Of a stretch of DNA of 64,000 bases, positions 1 through 8,540 are shown in pieces. The translations under genes and the position numbers were made by a program. Source of the stretch: Jeotgalibaca sp052266715. GTDB lineage: Bacteria; Bacillota; Bacilli; Lactobacillales; Aerococcaceae. Position 1 is the stretch's first letter. Each line of letters begins with the position of its first letter. The stretch is taken from assembly GCA_052266715.1 (NCBI GenBank), contig JBQPRB010000006.1. One strand, given 5' to 3'. Below the pieces are notes generated by a model. It saw nothing but the letters and a program-made list of their open reading frames with translations. It was not told where the DNA came from and made no database searches.

Positions 1-1
1 G

Positions 2-496
2 ATGCAGGCTTATTTAAATGATATGGGCATTGCTCACCATTATGCTCACCTAAACCGAAAAGCGATGATGCAGGAAATCACCACCGCCATGGATTGGGAG
101 CCCGTCCGGACGTTTGATGTGGTGCATAATTACGTCGATATCGCCAATCGCATTATCCGCAAAGGTGCTATTTCCGCCCAAAAAGGTGAAGAAGTGATTA
201 TCCCGATCAACATGCGCGATGGCAGTGTTCTGGCTGTTGGAAGAGGGAACCCGGACTGGAACTATTCTGCTCCTCACGGTGCAGGACGTTTACTGTCGCG
301 CACACAAGCCCGTAAAACGCTACATCTGAACGCTTTTCAACAAGCAATGAAGGGTATCTATACGACTTCTGTTCGTAAAGCTACTTTGGACGAGATGCCT
401 GATGCTTACAAACCGATGGCGGAAATTTTGGCGAAAACGGCAGCCACCGTCATGGTCAAGGCTATCTTGAAACCTGTCTACAACTTCAAGGCTTAA
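2..496 (+). CDS. rtcB: RtcB-type RNA ligase, C-terminal part (partial at window edge)
   Basis: The visible 164 codons are the end of a longer gene that starts before the window, so the ATG at position 2 is internal. RtcB joins RNA 2',3'-cyclic phosphate or 3'-phosphate ends to 5'-OH ends using GTP and Mn2+. The signature near residues 90-105 (HGAGRLLSRTQA) matches the conserved HGxGR.xSR block of the family that surrounds the active site. The tail (DEMPDAYKPM, then a hydrophobic turn and VKAILKPVYNFKA) is the usual RtcB C-terminus. The next gene, mgtE, follows after a short gap on the same strand. I see no archease gene in the window. The family call is firm; the substrate in this organism is unknown. 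Confidence 0.88.
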   Translation: MQAYLNDMGIAHHYAHLNRKAMMQEITTAMDWEPVRTFDVVHNYVDIANRIIRKGAISAQKGEEVIIPINMRDGSVLAVGRGNPDWNYSAPHGAGRLLSRTQARKTLHLNAFQQAMKGIYTTSVRKATLDEMPDAYKPMAEILAKTAATVMVKAILKPVYNFKA

Positions 497-520
497 TGGG
501 ACACAGGTACGAAGGGAAGA

Positions 521-1876
521 GTGAGCATAATGAGAACGCACGAAATTATTTTTCAAGCTGTTAAAAATAAAGACCGTAAAACATTCCGGAAATACTTTTT
601 GAAGCTTCATATTCGAGACCAAGAGGAACTCTTCCATCTTCTTTTCCCCACAAACAAGCAAGAAATTGCGGCGTTCCTGAATCCGGATGAATTTGCAGAT
701 ATACTTGAATGGATGACTCCACGCAACCAAAAGGAAGTGTATGCGGCTTTTTCTACGCGCGCAATTGCGGGCCTACTTATGCAGATGGAAAGTGACAATA
801 TCATCAAATTTTTGTCTTATTTAGAACCGGGACAAATCGATGAACTACTTTCCCTGGTCGATGCAACCGAACGTAAACATATAGAAGAAATGTTGGAGTT
901 CGGACCAAAAACGGCTGGTTCCATCATGAACAAGAGTTACGTGGTTGCTTCACCGAACGAAACGGTAAAGCAAGTGGCAGAGCGCTTCCGGTCATCTGCC
1001 CAAAAAGTGGAGATGGTTTACTATGTCTATGTTTTGGACGGGAATGGGATTTTGCGTGGGGTAGTCTCTTTGCGCGACTTGATCATTGAACCTGAGGAGA
1101 GGCAATTGGCAGAAATTATGGTGAAAAATGTCGCGGCCGTCCACACGGACACCGCACAAGAGGCAGCTGGTAAATTACTGCAGGAATATGATTTAGTTGC
1201 CGTTCCTGTCTTGGATGCCACAGGTAAAATGGTGGGGATAATTACGGTCGACGATGTGATGGATGTCATGACGGAAGAGGTCATTGAAGATTTTGAAACA
1301 TTTGCGGCCATCACGAGATCATCAAAGAAAGATTTTAACGAAGGAAAGGCATGGGAAATCGCCCGAGTAAGGATGCCGTGGATCATCATTCTGATATTTA
1401 TGGGAATGTTTAGTGCGACCTTGATCAATTCCTTTGAAGAAACGCTCAATGAAGTTGTATTGTTGGCAGCTTTTATCCCGATTATCATGAACTCAGCCGG
1501 GAATGTCGGAACCCAATCTTTAGCAGTTTCAATCCGTAAACTATCCTCGGGCAGGAATCTGCTCAAAGGAGCATTTTGGAAAACAGTTGGACAAGAATTA
1601 TTGGTCGGTCTGATACTTGGTTTGGGGGCAGGATCAGTCCTTGGGTTGATTGTGGCGATTTTCTATGGAAATATTGCACTAGCTATCATTATTGGAATCT
1701 CACTATTGTTGGCACTGGGTATATCAAACGTTGTCGGTGTTCTTATTCCGGTGTTAATCGATAAATTCAGAATTGATCCAGCCATTGCATCAGGCCCGTT
1801 CATAACGACCATCAATGATGCAATAGGCTTGTTAATTTATTTTTCCATTGCAACGCAGTTTTTGACTGTTTTATAA
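521..1876 (+). CDS. mgtE: MgtE-family magnesium transporter
   Basis: This encodes a 451-residue Mg2+ channel/transporter of the MgtE family in the cytoplasmic membrane. The order is typical: an N-terminal superhelical domain of short helices (about residues 1-130), a tandem CBS pair (about 135-255, with VSLRDLIIEPEER and VGIITVDDVMDVMTEE), then a plug helix and five membrane segments from about residue 285. The membrane part carries the family's P-x-x-M-N-S-A-G-N-x-G-T-Q-S signature (residues about 318-332), which lines the Mg2+ pore. A GTG at 521 and an ATG at 530 are both possible starts; the GAAGGGA ribosome site lies close to the first. I see no M-box riboswitch upstream, so control is probably at the protein level through the CBS domains. 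Confidence 0.93.
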   Translation: MSIMRTHEIIFQAVKNKDRKTFRKYFLKLHIRDQEELFHLLFPTNKQEIAAFLNPDEFADILEWMTPRNQKEVYAAFSTRAIAGLLMQMESDNIIKFLSYLEPGQIDELLSLVDATERKHIEEMLEFGPKTAGSIMNKSYVVASPNETVKQVAERFRSSAQKVEMVYYVYVLDGNGILRGVVSLRDLIIEPEERQLAEIMVKNVAAVHTDTAQEAAGKLLQEYDLVAVPVLDATGKMVGIITVDDVMDVMTEEVIEDFETFAAITRSSKKDFNEGKAWEIARVRMPWIIILIFMGMFSATLINSFEETLNEVVLLAAFIPIIMNSAGNVGTQSLAVSIRKLSSGRNLLKGAFWKTVGQELLVGLILGLGAGSVLGLIVAIFYGNIALAIIIGISLLLALGISNVVGVLIPVLIDKFRIDPAIASGPFITTINDAIGLLIYFSIATQFLTVL

Positions 1877-1992
1877 AAAGACTTTTCTATTCGTTGGAAT
1901 ACGTACACGAATGAATTCTTTTATTTGGTTGTATTGCTCAAAATGGGTTATTATTAACATAGAGATAAGAGATTTCATGCGAGGGGAAAGCC

Positions 1993-2697
1993 ATGAAAAG
2001 TGAACGGAAGTGGGGAAAAAGGAAAAAAATTATTCTTATTATTGTTCTCGTCACCTTGCTTGTTTCGATATTTTATACCGTTTATATGTTTATTCAAGCC
2101 CCGACCGTGGTTGGGGTAGAAAATGACGGTGAACGTGTGAAGAGTGACTATTTTCTGTTGAGTTTGCAGTGCGGGGTCGCTTCTATATTGGTGTTTTTGC
2201 CAAGAAAGATTGAAAATAGATTCCAAGTGCAAATTCCAAATATCATTCAAATCATGTATCTAATCTTCTTGTTTTTATCTATTTTTTTAGGTGAGGTCAG
2301 TAATTTTTATTATCGTGTACCGATTTGGGACAGGATTCTCCATTTTTTCAGTGCGGGAATGCTCGGCACTATTGGATTTTTTTTGGTTGATATTTGGACT
2401 GGCATGGATAAGAAACACGTTCAGATAAGTCCTGGAATCGTTTCGTTTTTTTCTTTTTGCTTCGCCATGACTGCTAGTACAATATGGGAAATATATGAAT
2501 ATACCTCAGATGGTATCCTCAAAACCAATATGCAAAAATATATTTCGTATGAACATGAAGTGTTGGCCGGAAGGAACGTATTATTTGACACAATGGGTGA
2601 CCTCTTGGTGAATACGATGGGGGCCTTGGTGGCCGTTTTGATTGGCTATTTCTACTTACACCGCAACCTTAAAACTCAAAATAGCAATAACATCTAA
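1993..2697 (+). CDS. Multipass membrane protein, first of a tandem paralogous pair (DUF2238-like)
   Basis: A 234-residue integral membrane protein with a basic N-terminus, a first membrane segment at about residues 13-33, and four or five more. A conserved core reads as GEVSNFYYRVPIWDRILHF followed by a SAGMLG turn, then a WEIYEYTSDG segment and a DTMGDLLVNTMGALVA segment. The acidic and aromatic residues inside these membrane segments resemble the DUF2238/YjdF-like group, but I cannot confirm this without a search. The gene is preceded by GAGGGGAAAG and is followed 19 bases later by a clear paralogue, so the two probably form an operon and arose by duplication. Function unknown. Confidence 0.7.
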   Translation: MKSERKWGKRKKIILIIVLVTLLVSIFYTVYMFIQAPTVVGVENDGERVKSDYFLLSLQCGVASILVFLPRKIENRFQVQIPNIIQIMYLIFLFLSIFLGEVSNFYYRVPIWDRILHFFSAGMLGTIGFFLVDIWTGMDKKHVQISPGIVSFFSFCFAMTASTIWEIYEYTSDGILKTNMQKYISYEHEVLAGRNVLFDTMGDLLVNTMGALVAVLIGYFYLHRNLKTQNSNNI

Positions 2698-2716
2698 CCG
2701 GAAAGGAAGATAGACC

Positions 2717-3415
2717 ATGAAAACTGATAGAAAATCGGATAAAGGAAAAAATGTCCTCCTCACGATTGTTCTTTTCTTCCTAATCGCCTCAACTTTTTAT
2801 GCCATTTACATGTTTTTTCAGGCGCCAAGTGGTTCTTCTGAACATGAAGGCGTTCGCATGAAGAGCGATTACGTGGTGATGGCTCTCCAGAGTATAATCG
2901 GAGGGGTGATGATATTTCTGCCCATCAAACTTCAGGACAAATTTGATATTTACATCCCTAATATTATTGAAATTATTTATATCATCTTTTTGTTTGCGGC
3001 CATTTACTTAGGGGAAATCCAGAATTTCTATTATATTTTCCCATTTTGGGATACACTTCTGCATTTTCTCAGTGCCGGTATGCTAGGCGCTACTGGGTTT
3101 TTATTAGTCAATCTATTGACCGGGATTGAGAAATTAAATTTACGTTTGAGTCCCAGTTTTGTTTCGTTTTTTGCTTTTTGTTTTGCGGTGATGGTTGGTG
3201 CGATTTGGGAAATTATTGAATTTCTGGGTGATGGTATTATGGACGGTAATATGCAAAAATATAAAACCTATGAGGGTACCGTATTGTTGGGCCGTGTCGC
3301 TTTAAAGGATACAATGCAAGATTTGATTGTGGATTCGCTTGGGTCCTTGTTCATCGTTTTGCTTGGGTATTTTTACTTGAAACGTAAGAGTAAGAGCAAG
3401 AGCAATCTGACTTAA
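2717..3415 (+). CDS. Multipass membrane protein, second of a tandem paralogous pair (DUF2238-like)
   Basis: This 232-residue protein is a close relative of the preceding gene over its full length. It has the same first membrane segment, the same GEIQNFYYIFPFWDTLLHF core with the SAGMLGATGF turn, the same WEIIEFLGDG segment and the same DTMQDLIVDSLGS segment. The C-terminus is strongly basic (KRKSKSKS), consistent with a cytoplasmic end. The ribosome site GGAAAGGAAG precedes the ATG at 2717. A strong bidirectional terminator follows. The conserved Glu and Asp residues in predicted membrane helices suggest a functional core rather than a simple anchor, but nothing tells the substrate. Function unknown. 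Confidence 0.7.
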   Translation: MKTDRKSDKGKNVLLTIVLFFLIASTFYAIYMFFQAPSGSSEHEGVRMKSDYVVMALQSIIGGVMIFLPIKLQDKFDIYIPNIIEIIYIIFLFAAIYLGEIQNFYYIFPFWDTLLHFLSAGMLGATGFLLVNLLTGIEKLNLRLSPSFVSFFAFCFAVMVGAIWEIIEFLGDGIMDGNMQKYKTYEGTVLLGRVALKDTMQDLIVDSLGSLFIVLLGYFYLKRKSKSKSNLT

Positions 3416-3418
3416 ATA

Positions 3419-3466
3419 AGTTAAAAAAACGTTTCCCGCTCGTGTAGAGGGGAAACGTTTTTTATC
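3419..3466. terminator. Bidirectional intrinsic terminator
   Basis: The arms AAACGTTTCCC and GGGGAAACGTTT, with an A-run before and a T-run after, form a strong hairpin. It serves both the membrane protein pair on the plus strand and the ECF S component gene on the minus strand. Confidence 0.85.
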
Positions 3467-3947
3467 TTTTAGAAAAAATAGGGTTGAGAATCTTGAAGAG
3501 AATAAGGGCGATTACAGCCCCCACGATCCCTTGGAGGATATTCATTAAAACAGCTGCCACTGCCGCCGCTGTTCCATAGAGGAGCCAGTCAGTAAAGAAG
3601 TAGCCTGTCGCCATCCAAAGGGCAGGAATGAAGACTGCTAAAATGGTATTACCTGTTTTTTTATAAATAACACCAGCGAAAAAGCCTTCCAATCCCTTTA
3701 CGAGAAAGGTAAAAGGCATATACATGGCATAGCCAGCAATCATGTCAGCTAAAGCCGATCCAATCGCTCCAACCCAAAATCCGGCTGCTGGACCCATTAT
3801 AAGTGCCGCTAATAATAAAACCGCATCCCCTATATTTAAATATCCTTGTGCATTTGGGATTGGTATCCGAAATAAAAGTGTCATGACGGTTGTTAAAGAA
3901 GCAAACATTGCAAACATGACCATTTGATGCGTATTGTTTCTTTTCAT
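3462..3947 (-). CDS. ECF transporter S component (vitamin-binding membrane subunit)
   Basis: A 161-residue, very hydrophobic protein with about five or six membrane segments. The N-terminal part (LFRIPIPNAQGYLNIGDAVL, then LMGP..GF.VGAIGSALADM) is the hallmark of the riboflavin/HmpT/PdxU-type S component group (PF07155). Such proteins bind a vitamin with high affinity and dock on the shared EcfA-EcfA'-EcfT module, which is not in this window. A GGAGGGTTCGG ribosome site precedes the ATG at 3947. The pyridoxine kinase gene 1.8 kb away makes vitamin B6 or a related compound a reasonable guess for the ligand, but the two genes are on opposite strands and are not an operon. No riboswitch is visible upstream. 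Confidence 0.8.
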   Translation of the reverse strand: MKRNNTHQMVMFAMFASLTTVMTLLFRIPIPNAQGYLNIGDAVLLLAALIMGPAAGFWVGAIGSALADMIAGYAMYMPFTFLVKGLEGFFAGVIYKKTGNTILAVFIPALWMATGYFFTDWLLYGTAAAVAAVLMNILQGIVGAVIALILFKILNPIFSKR

Positions 3948-4041
3948 CCGAACCCTCCTTTTTTAACACATTATACCTTATCGATGGATAATGGCTAGTA
4001 ATACTTTTATAATTAAGATGAGTGAATTAGGAGGGATAACG

Positions 4042-4791
4042 ATGGATAAAACATTCAAATCGTTGTTGTTGGCGAGTACTTTTCTGACCTTGGTGGCGTG
4101 TGGTGGTAATGACACTGGTACTAATGGGGAGTCCAGTGTGAGCGAAAGTAGCCAAATGGAATCCGAAGTATCCAGTATTGTTGAAAGTGAAAGTGGCTCA
4201 GAAAGCAGTGAAATGGCATCTTCCTCACAACCTGTCGGAGCTGGAGAATTCGGGCCACTGTTGACACAATTTTCTGAAAGTATTAGAGGAGATAAATATT
4301 TTATCGCCTATGATGTTCATGTAGAAGATAGCGTTGAACCGGACCCGTCAGATTATCAAACTAAAGTAGCAGTGGACAATGATAAGGCGGCATTTATTAC
4401 AGTTACCGATAATGTGACCTCCCATACCATAATGAAAGACGGCAATTTATATATGATAGATGAAGTGGCCAAACAAATCATGGTCTCGAAACTTGGCATC
4501 GTGGTAGAGGAAGAAGAAAATTGGAATCCTATCGACTTGGAAGATACTGAATTTTTGGAATCCGGTCGAGAAGGGAATCTCGACTTTGAAACTTATCGCA
4601 GGGACGACCAACTATTTACCTACTATTTTTCCGGGTCGGAATTGAAGAAAATGGTTTTTGATGACGGTATTTCCGTGACAACCATGGAGGTTACTGAAAT
4701 TTCGAATAATCCACCAGCGGAAATGTTTGAATTGCCGGAAGGCTATAAGGAAATAGGTATGGAAGATTTCGGAAGCGAATCCGAAGAATAG
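4042..4791 (+). CDS. Putative lipoprotein of unknown function
   Basis: A 249-residue secreted lipoprotein. The signal peptide ends in a lipobox (TLVACGG) with the modified Cys at about residue 20. A long Ser/Glu-rich linker follows (about residues 21-65), then a globular domain of about 180 residues rich in acidic residues. The domain pattern (a stretch with 'KDGNLYMIDEVAKQIMV', later 'EVTEISNNPPAEMFELPEGYKE') resembles LolA/LppX-like or DUF4412-type periplasmic beta-sheet domains that report on hydrophobic ligands, but that is only an impression. The start at 4042 was chosen because AGGAGG lies eight bases upstream; an earlier in-frame ATG at 3991 has no such site. The SOUL gene follows closely and may be co-transcribed. 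Confidence 0.7.
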   Translation: MDKTFKSLLLASTFLTLVACGGNDTGTNGESSVSESSQMESEVSSIVESESGSESSEMASSSQPVGAGEFGPLLTQFSESIRGDKYFIAYDVHVEDSVEPDPSDYQTKVAVDNDKAAFITVTDNVTSHTIMKDGNLYMIDEVAKQIMVSKLGIVVEEEENWNPIDLEDTEFLESGREGNLDFETYRRDDQLFTYYFSGSELKKMVFDDGISVTTMEVTEISNNPPAEMFELPEGYKEIGMEDFGSESEE

Positions 4792-4819
4792 AAAATGGAT
4801 TATCTAGGGGATGGGAAAA

Positions 4820-5356
4820 ATGTCCAAATATGAACGTCCGGAGTACGAGGTAGTAGTGTCGGAAGAACCGTTTGAACTGAGGAAGTATAAGGATTTTTAT
4901 ATCGTGGAATACGACAACCAGGATGATCCGGACATCAATAGCGGCTTCGGTACCTTGTTTCGCTATATATCAAAAGGAAACAAGCAGCAAAAGAAAATCA
5001 GCATGACCGTCCCGGTGATTCAAGAACTGGCGGGCGAGCAGATGAAGATGGCATTCGTGGTCCCGAAAGAGCATTGGGAAAATATACCCGAGCCCACCAG
5101 TCCATGGCTGTCCGTCAAGAAATTCGACAGCGGACTCTTCGCCGTCATCCAGTACGGCGGGACTTCGAATGATAGCAAGGAGCAAGAAATGAACAAGAAA
5201 CTTTCCCAATGGCTGGATGCCAAACACTACAAGCCAGTATCCAACTATATGGTGGCCACTTTCAATGCCCCGTTCACATTGCCGCTGTTGCGCCACAATG
5301 AAATCATGGTCCGCATAGCCAATGCCTCATCAGAAGACGCCACCTCGTTAAGATAA
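4820..5356 (+). CDS. SOUL-family heme-binding-like protein
   Basis: A 178-residue soluble protein. The opening (YERPEYEVVVSEEPFELRKY) and the block KISMTVPVIQE followed by MAFVVPKE are the characteristic SOUL/HBP pattern, as is the ending with a 'HNEIMVRI' strand. SOUL proteins bind heme or related tetrapyrroles in some organisms; in bacteria their role is poorly defined. ATG 4820 fits the AGGGG site at 4806-4810 better than ATG 4811. The codon usage is visibly more G+C rich than in neighbouring genes (many GGC, CCG, CTG and AAG codons), which suggests recent acquisition. The reading frame continues past the stop for another 43 codons (see next entry). Confidence 0.8.
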   Translation: MSKYERPEYEVVVSEEPFELRKYKDFYIVEYDNQDDPDINSGFGTLFRYISKGNKQQKKISMTVPVIQELAGEQMKMAFVVPKEHWENIPEPTSPWLSVKKFDSGLFAVIQYGGTSNDSKEQEMNKKLSQWLDAKHYKPVSNYMVATFNAPFTLPLLRHNEIMVRIANASSEDATSLR

Positions 5357-5485
5357 ACGGATTTAGAAAAATGGCAGAACGAGAATTTTAGCGGCCTCCT
5401 GCGCCGAGACGGTGTGCCCAAGTACATGGATTTCAATCAGCATGTAAAAGAAAACCTCGAAAGCGATTGGGGTAAAGAAATCTAG
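5357..5485 (+). pseudogene. In-frame coding remnant directly after the SOUL stop codon
   Basis: Immediately after the TAA at 5354-5356 the same frame stays open for 42 codons. It reads like real protein (beginning TDLEKWQNENFSG and containing LLRRDGVPKYMDFN and ESDWGKEI) and ends with TAG at 5485. It has no start codon or ribosome site of its own. It could be the remains of a C-terminal domain cut off by a nonsense mutation, or of a neighbouring gene lost by deletion. I do not recognise the domain. Confidence 0.4.
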
Positions 5486-5643
5486 GTACAACGAAAAAAT
5501 GACGTAGAAACCTATTTCGGTTAGCGCCCATATCAGAGCCAAGCAAGCCGTTCATATTGATACTCCTGAGCATGAATCTTACAAAAATAGCCTTTGAGGC
5601 TAGAAGAAAAGCGGAATATTTTTACCAAAATTCAGTCCAAAAT

Positions 5644-5696
5644 AAAAATCGCAATGAAACAATCAGAATTTTGATTATTTCATTACGATTTTTTTA
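5644..5696. terminator. Intrinsic terminator
   Basis: A long hairpin with arms AAAATCGCAATGAAA and TTTCATTACGATTTT and a run of T after it. It closes the region behind the SOUL remnant. The stretch 5486-5643 before it contains no convincing gene. Confidence 0.75.
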
Positions 5697-5785
5697 TTTG
5701 AGATGGTACAGATAATATTCGCCCATGGGTGACTTTCTTTTGGTACAATAATTAAGAAATTTAAAAAAAGGAGGCGGATGCGGCT

Positions 5786-6643
5786 ATGCACCAACCACGC
5801 ATTTTAGTAATTCAGGATATATCCGCCAGCTGCCGGATTTCAGCCAATGTTGCTGTGCCCGTTTTAAGCTGTTTGAATAACGCTGTAAATATACTGCCGA
5901 CTGCCTTATTAAGTACTCACACGGGTGTCGGTTTTTCAGGTTTTACTTATTTGGATTTAACCCAGGAAATAAAGAAAATTCTAAATCATTGGCAATCGTT
6001 GGGAATCAAATACGATGGTGTTTTGATAGGTTACCTCGGTTCAAAAGAACAAATCGATTTGGTGAAACGCATTATTCATGATTTTATGAAACCGCAAGGT
6101 ATTGCGATTTTAGATCCGGTGATGGGGGATCACGGTTTTTTGTATACCGGATTTGACAGTGCTTATGTTGCAGAAATGCGTGAGTTATGTCAGGAAGTAT
6201 CTGTGATTATCCCTAATATGACGGAAGCAAGTTTATTGTTGGATAAGCCCTATAAAAAAGGCCCCTTCACGCAAACTTTCATCGAAGAAACGTTGGCTGA
6301 ATTGACCGGATTAAACAATCAAACAGCCATCTTAACCGGGGTTCGTTACGATGAGGAAGTTTTGGGAGCGGCTAGCTATCATGCGATTTCCAAAAAATAT
6401 GCTTATAGTTTTGATACGTGGCACCCAGGTCATTTTGATGGAACGGGGGATTTGTTTTCCAGTACAGTAGCAGGATTATTATTCCAGCAAAAACCATTGG
6501 AAGAGGCAATTGAACTGGCAGTTAAATATGTGAATCGTGTCATCGAGCGTACCATCACCAGTGGAGTGGACCCTAAATTTGGGGTTCAATTTGAAACGGA
6601 TCTACCATTTCTGATGCACCACGTTCACGAAGGGAGCAATTAA
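5786..6643 (+). CDS. pdxY: Pyridoxine/pyridoxal/pyridoxamine kinase
   Basis: A 285-residue ribokinase-like kinase that phosphorylates B6 vitamers with ATP, the entry step of pyridoxal phosphate salvage. The N-terminus (ILVIQDISASCRISANVAVPVL) is the usual substrate-lid region of PdxK/PdxY. The later block LDPVMGDHGFLY, the PNMTEASLLL strand and the catalytic GTGD turn in HFDGTGDLFSS (about residues 219-229) define the kinase. AAAGGAGGCGG lies ahead of the ATG. The next gene, an AEC transporter, begins directly after the stop, so the two are co-transcribed. The B6 family is clear; whether it prefers pyridoxine or pyridoxal cannot be read off. Confidence 0.88.
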   Translation: MHQPRILVIQDISASCRISANVAVPVLSCLNNAVNILPTALLSTHTGVGFSGFTYLDLTQEIKKILNHWQSLGIKYDGVLIGYLGSKEQIDLVKRIIHDFMKPQGIAILDPVMGDHGFLYTGFDSAYVAEMRELCQEVSVIIPNMTEASLLLDKPYKKGPFTQTFIEETLAELTGLNNQTAILTGVRYDEEVLGAASYHAISKKYAYSFDTWHPGHFDGTGDLFSSTVAGLLFQQKPLEEAIELAVKYVNRVIERTITSGVDPKFGVQFETDLPFLMHHVHEGSN

Positions 6644-7567
6644 GTGAATCCTCTTATTGTTATTGAACAATTGCTTTTATTGATGCTCATCATGTTACTG
6701 GGTTACATCGTTGCGAGAATGAAACTGCTGGATGAGCACGCAGAAATGAATTTTGCAACGTTCATCAATTATGTATCGGTTCCAGCTTTGATACTCTCAT
6801 CCGCAGATGGAGCCGGAATTACGGGGTCCAAAATGGATAGTATCTGGGTCTTGGTGGTTTCTAGTGCTTCATATGCGTTCTTTGCTTTCTTGGCTCTGGG
6901 CTTACCGAAACTTTTCCGAGCAAAACCGGATGAAGTAGGGGTGCTGCAATTCGTTACCGTTTTTGCGAATAACGGCTTTATGGGTCTGCCTGTCGTTCAA
7001 GCAATTTTTGGATCGGGTGGGTTATTTTATGCAGCGATTTTTAATATTCCCAATAACATTTTGGTGTATTCCTTGGGTGTTTATTTTATCTCCAAGGGAA
7101 AAAGAACGCATGCGATTGATTTGAGGAAATTATTGTTAAATCCAGCTATTTTATCAGCCATCTTTGCACTTTTAATATTTTTATTTGAAATTCCCGTGCC
7201 CTCCTTGATTATGAAAACGGCCGCGAGTCTGGGCAATATTACATCGCCGCTGGCCATGTTTATCATCGGGATGTCAATGGTACGCATTGATATCTGGTCT
7301 GCAATGAAGGACCTACGTCTGTATCTTTTTTCAATTTTAAGAATGTTACTCATTCCTGCTCTGATGTGGTTTGTATTACGTAATGTAATATCAAATACTT
7401 TTATACTGGGCGTGTTAATCATTATCGCCGGCATGCCGGGACCCGCTATGGCTGTTACGTTATCGACTTTGTACGGTGGTAACACGTCTTTGGCGACGCG
7501 TTATGTTTTTATATCAACGGTTTTATCTGTACTGACAATTCCTTTATTGAGTCTTTTATTTGGCTAG
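6644..7567 (+). CDS. AEC-family (auxin efflux carrier-like) permease
   Basis: A 307-residue membrane protein with about ten membrane segments in two halves. The ATFINYVSVPALILSS and FANNGFMGLPVVQAIFG segments are typical for AEC transporters, which carry malate, auxins or other organic anions. The C-terminal half ends with an 'AMAVTLSTLYGGNTSLA' repeat of the N-terminal half motif. The start is a GTG directly after the TAA of the pyridoxine kinase gene, so expression is likely coupled to it. The substrate is not evident; the neighbouring kinase and the panE-like reductase hint at a cofactor- or keto-acid-linked compound. Confidence 0.85.
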   Translation: MNPLIVIEQLLLLMLIMLLGYIVARMKLLDEHAEMNFATFINYVSVPALILSSADGAGITGSKMDSIWVLVVSSASYAFFAFLALGLPKLFRAKPDEVGVLQFVTVFANNGFMGLPVVQAIFGSGGLFYAAIFNIPNNILVYSLGVYFISKGKRTHAIDLRKLLLNPAILSAIFALLIFLFEIPVPSLIMKTAASLGNITSPLAMFIIGMSMVRIDIWSAMKDLRLYLFSILRMLLIPALMWFVLRNVISNTFILGVLIIIAGMPGPAMAVTLSTLYGGNTSLATRYVFISTVLSVLTIPLLSLLFG

Positions 7568-7614
7568 CACTATGATAAAATGGACAGATATCTTACAACA
7601 GAAGGAGGAATCTT

Positions 7615-8526
7615 ATGATAAAGAATGTCGCTATTATAGGTTTGGGAGCACTGGGTATTATGTATGCCGATCATTTCACTGAGAAAATTGGAATGGAGAA
7701 TGTTCGGGTTGTTGTAAACAAGGAAAGAAAAGAACGCTATGAAAAAGCTGGCATTTTTTCGAATGGTAAGCGTTGTGACTTCAATTACGTTGACGAAGCG
7801 TTAGAAGGAGAACCCGCTGACCTGGTCATTTTTGCAGTCAAAGGTACCAGTCTGGAAAGTGGAATTGAAACCGCACGCAACCAAGTAGGTTCCAACACCA
7901 TTTTGATTTCTGTCTTGAATGGGATTGCCAGTGAAGAAGAATTAGCGAAGGCTTTTGGTAACGACAAGATTATTCACTGTGTGGCGCAAAGTATGGATGC
8001 TGTCCGTGAAGGGAATGAACTTCGTTATAAACTTATGGGTGAATTACGCATTGGGGCTGATAGTCCAGAAAAACAAGCCCGCTTGGATGCTTTGACAGCA
8101 TTTTTTGATCAAACAGCCTTTCCCTACACTGTTGAAGCAGATATTGAATACCGCATCTGGAAAAAATTTATGCTGAATGTGGGAGTGAACCAGGTTTTGA
8201 TGGTCACTGAAGGAACTTACGGGACTGTAAAAAAAGACGGACCAGAACGTGACTTAATGATTGCGGCTATGAAGGAAGTCCTTCCTGTTGCCCAAGCAGA
8301 AGGTGTTCAACTTACCGAACAGGATTTAAAAGATAACTTGGCACTGATTGATCCTTTATCCTCTAACAACATGCCATCCATGCGTCAGGACGGATTGGCT
8401 AGACGTTATTCGGAGGTCGATCTTTTTGCCGGAACTGTATTGGAAAAAGGTGCACGCCATCATATTGAAACACCGACAAACCGTTATCTATACGATAAAG
8501 TTAAAGAAATAGAAGCCACTTACTAG
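7615..8526 (+). CDS. panE: 2-dehydropantoate 2-reductase-like ketopantoate reductase
   Basis: A 303-residue NADPH-dependent reductase of the ApbA/PanE family. The N-terminal Rossmann motif GLGALG (residues 8-13) binds NADPH. The stretch LVIFAVKGTSLESG, the EIEYRIWKKFMLNVGVNQ helix with the catalytic Lys (about 183), and the C-terminal SSNNMPSMRQDGLARRYSEVDLFAG block are typical. PanE converts ketopantoate to pantoate for coenzyme A synthesis, but many paralogues act on other 2-keto acids, and no other pan gene is nearby. GAAGGAGGAATC gives a strong ribosome site. The pepF gene follows after 14 bases, so the two share a transcript. Confidence 0.87.
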   Translation: MIKNVAIIGLGALGIMYADHFTEKIGMENVRVVVNKERKERYEKAGIFSNGKRCDFNYVDEALEGEPADLVIFAVKGTSLESGIETARNQVGSNTILISVLNGIASEEELAKAFGNDKIIHCVAQSMDAVREGNELRYKLMGELRIGADSPEKQARLDALTAFFDQTAFPYTVEADIEYRIWKKFMLNVGVNQVLMVTEGTYGTVKKDGPERDLMIAAMKEVLPVAQAEGVQLTEQDLKDNLALIDPLSSNNMPSMRQDGLARRYSEVDLFAGTVLEKGARHHIETPTNRYLYDKVKEIEATY

Positions 8527-8540
8527 AAGGAGATTATCAC

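Noticed and set aside
1027..1566. Minus-strand frame of 179 codons within mgtE
   Set aside because: Antisense shadow of the CBS and membrane part of mgtE without its own signals.
5357..5643. A complete gene behind the SOUL gene
   Set aside because: Only one short in-frame stretch without start; the rest has stops in all frames.
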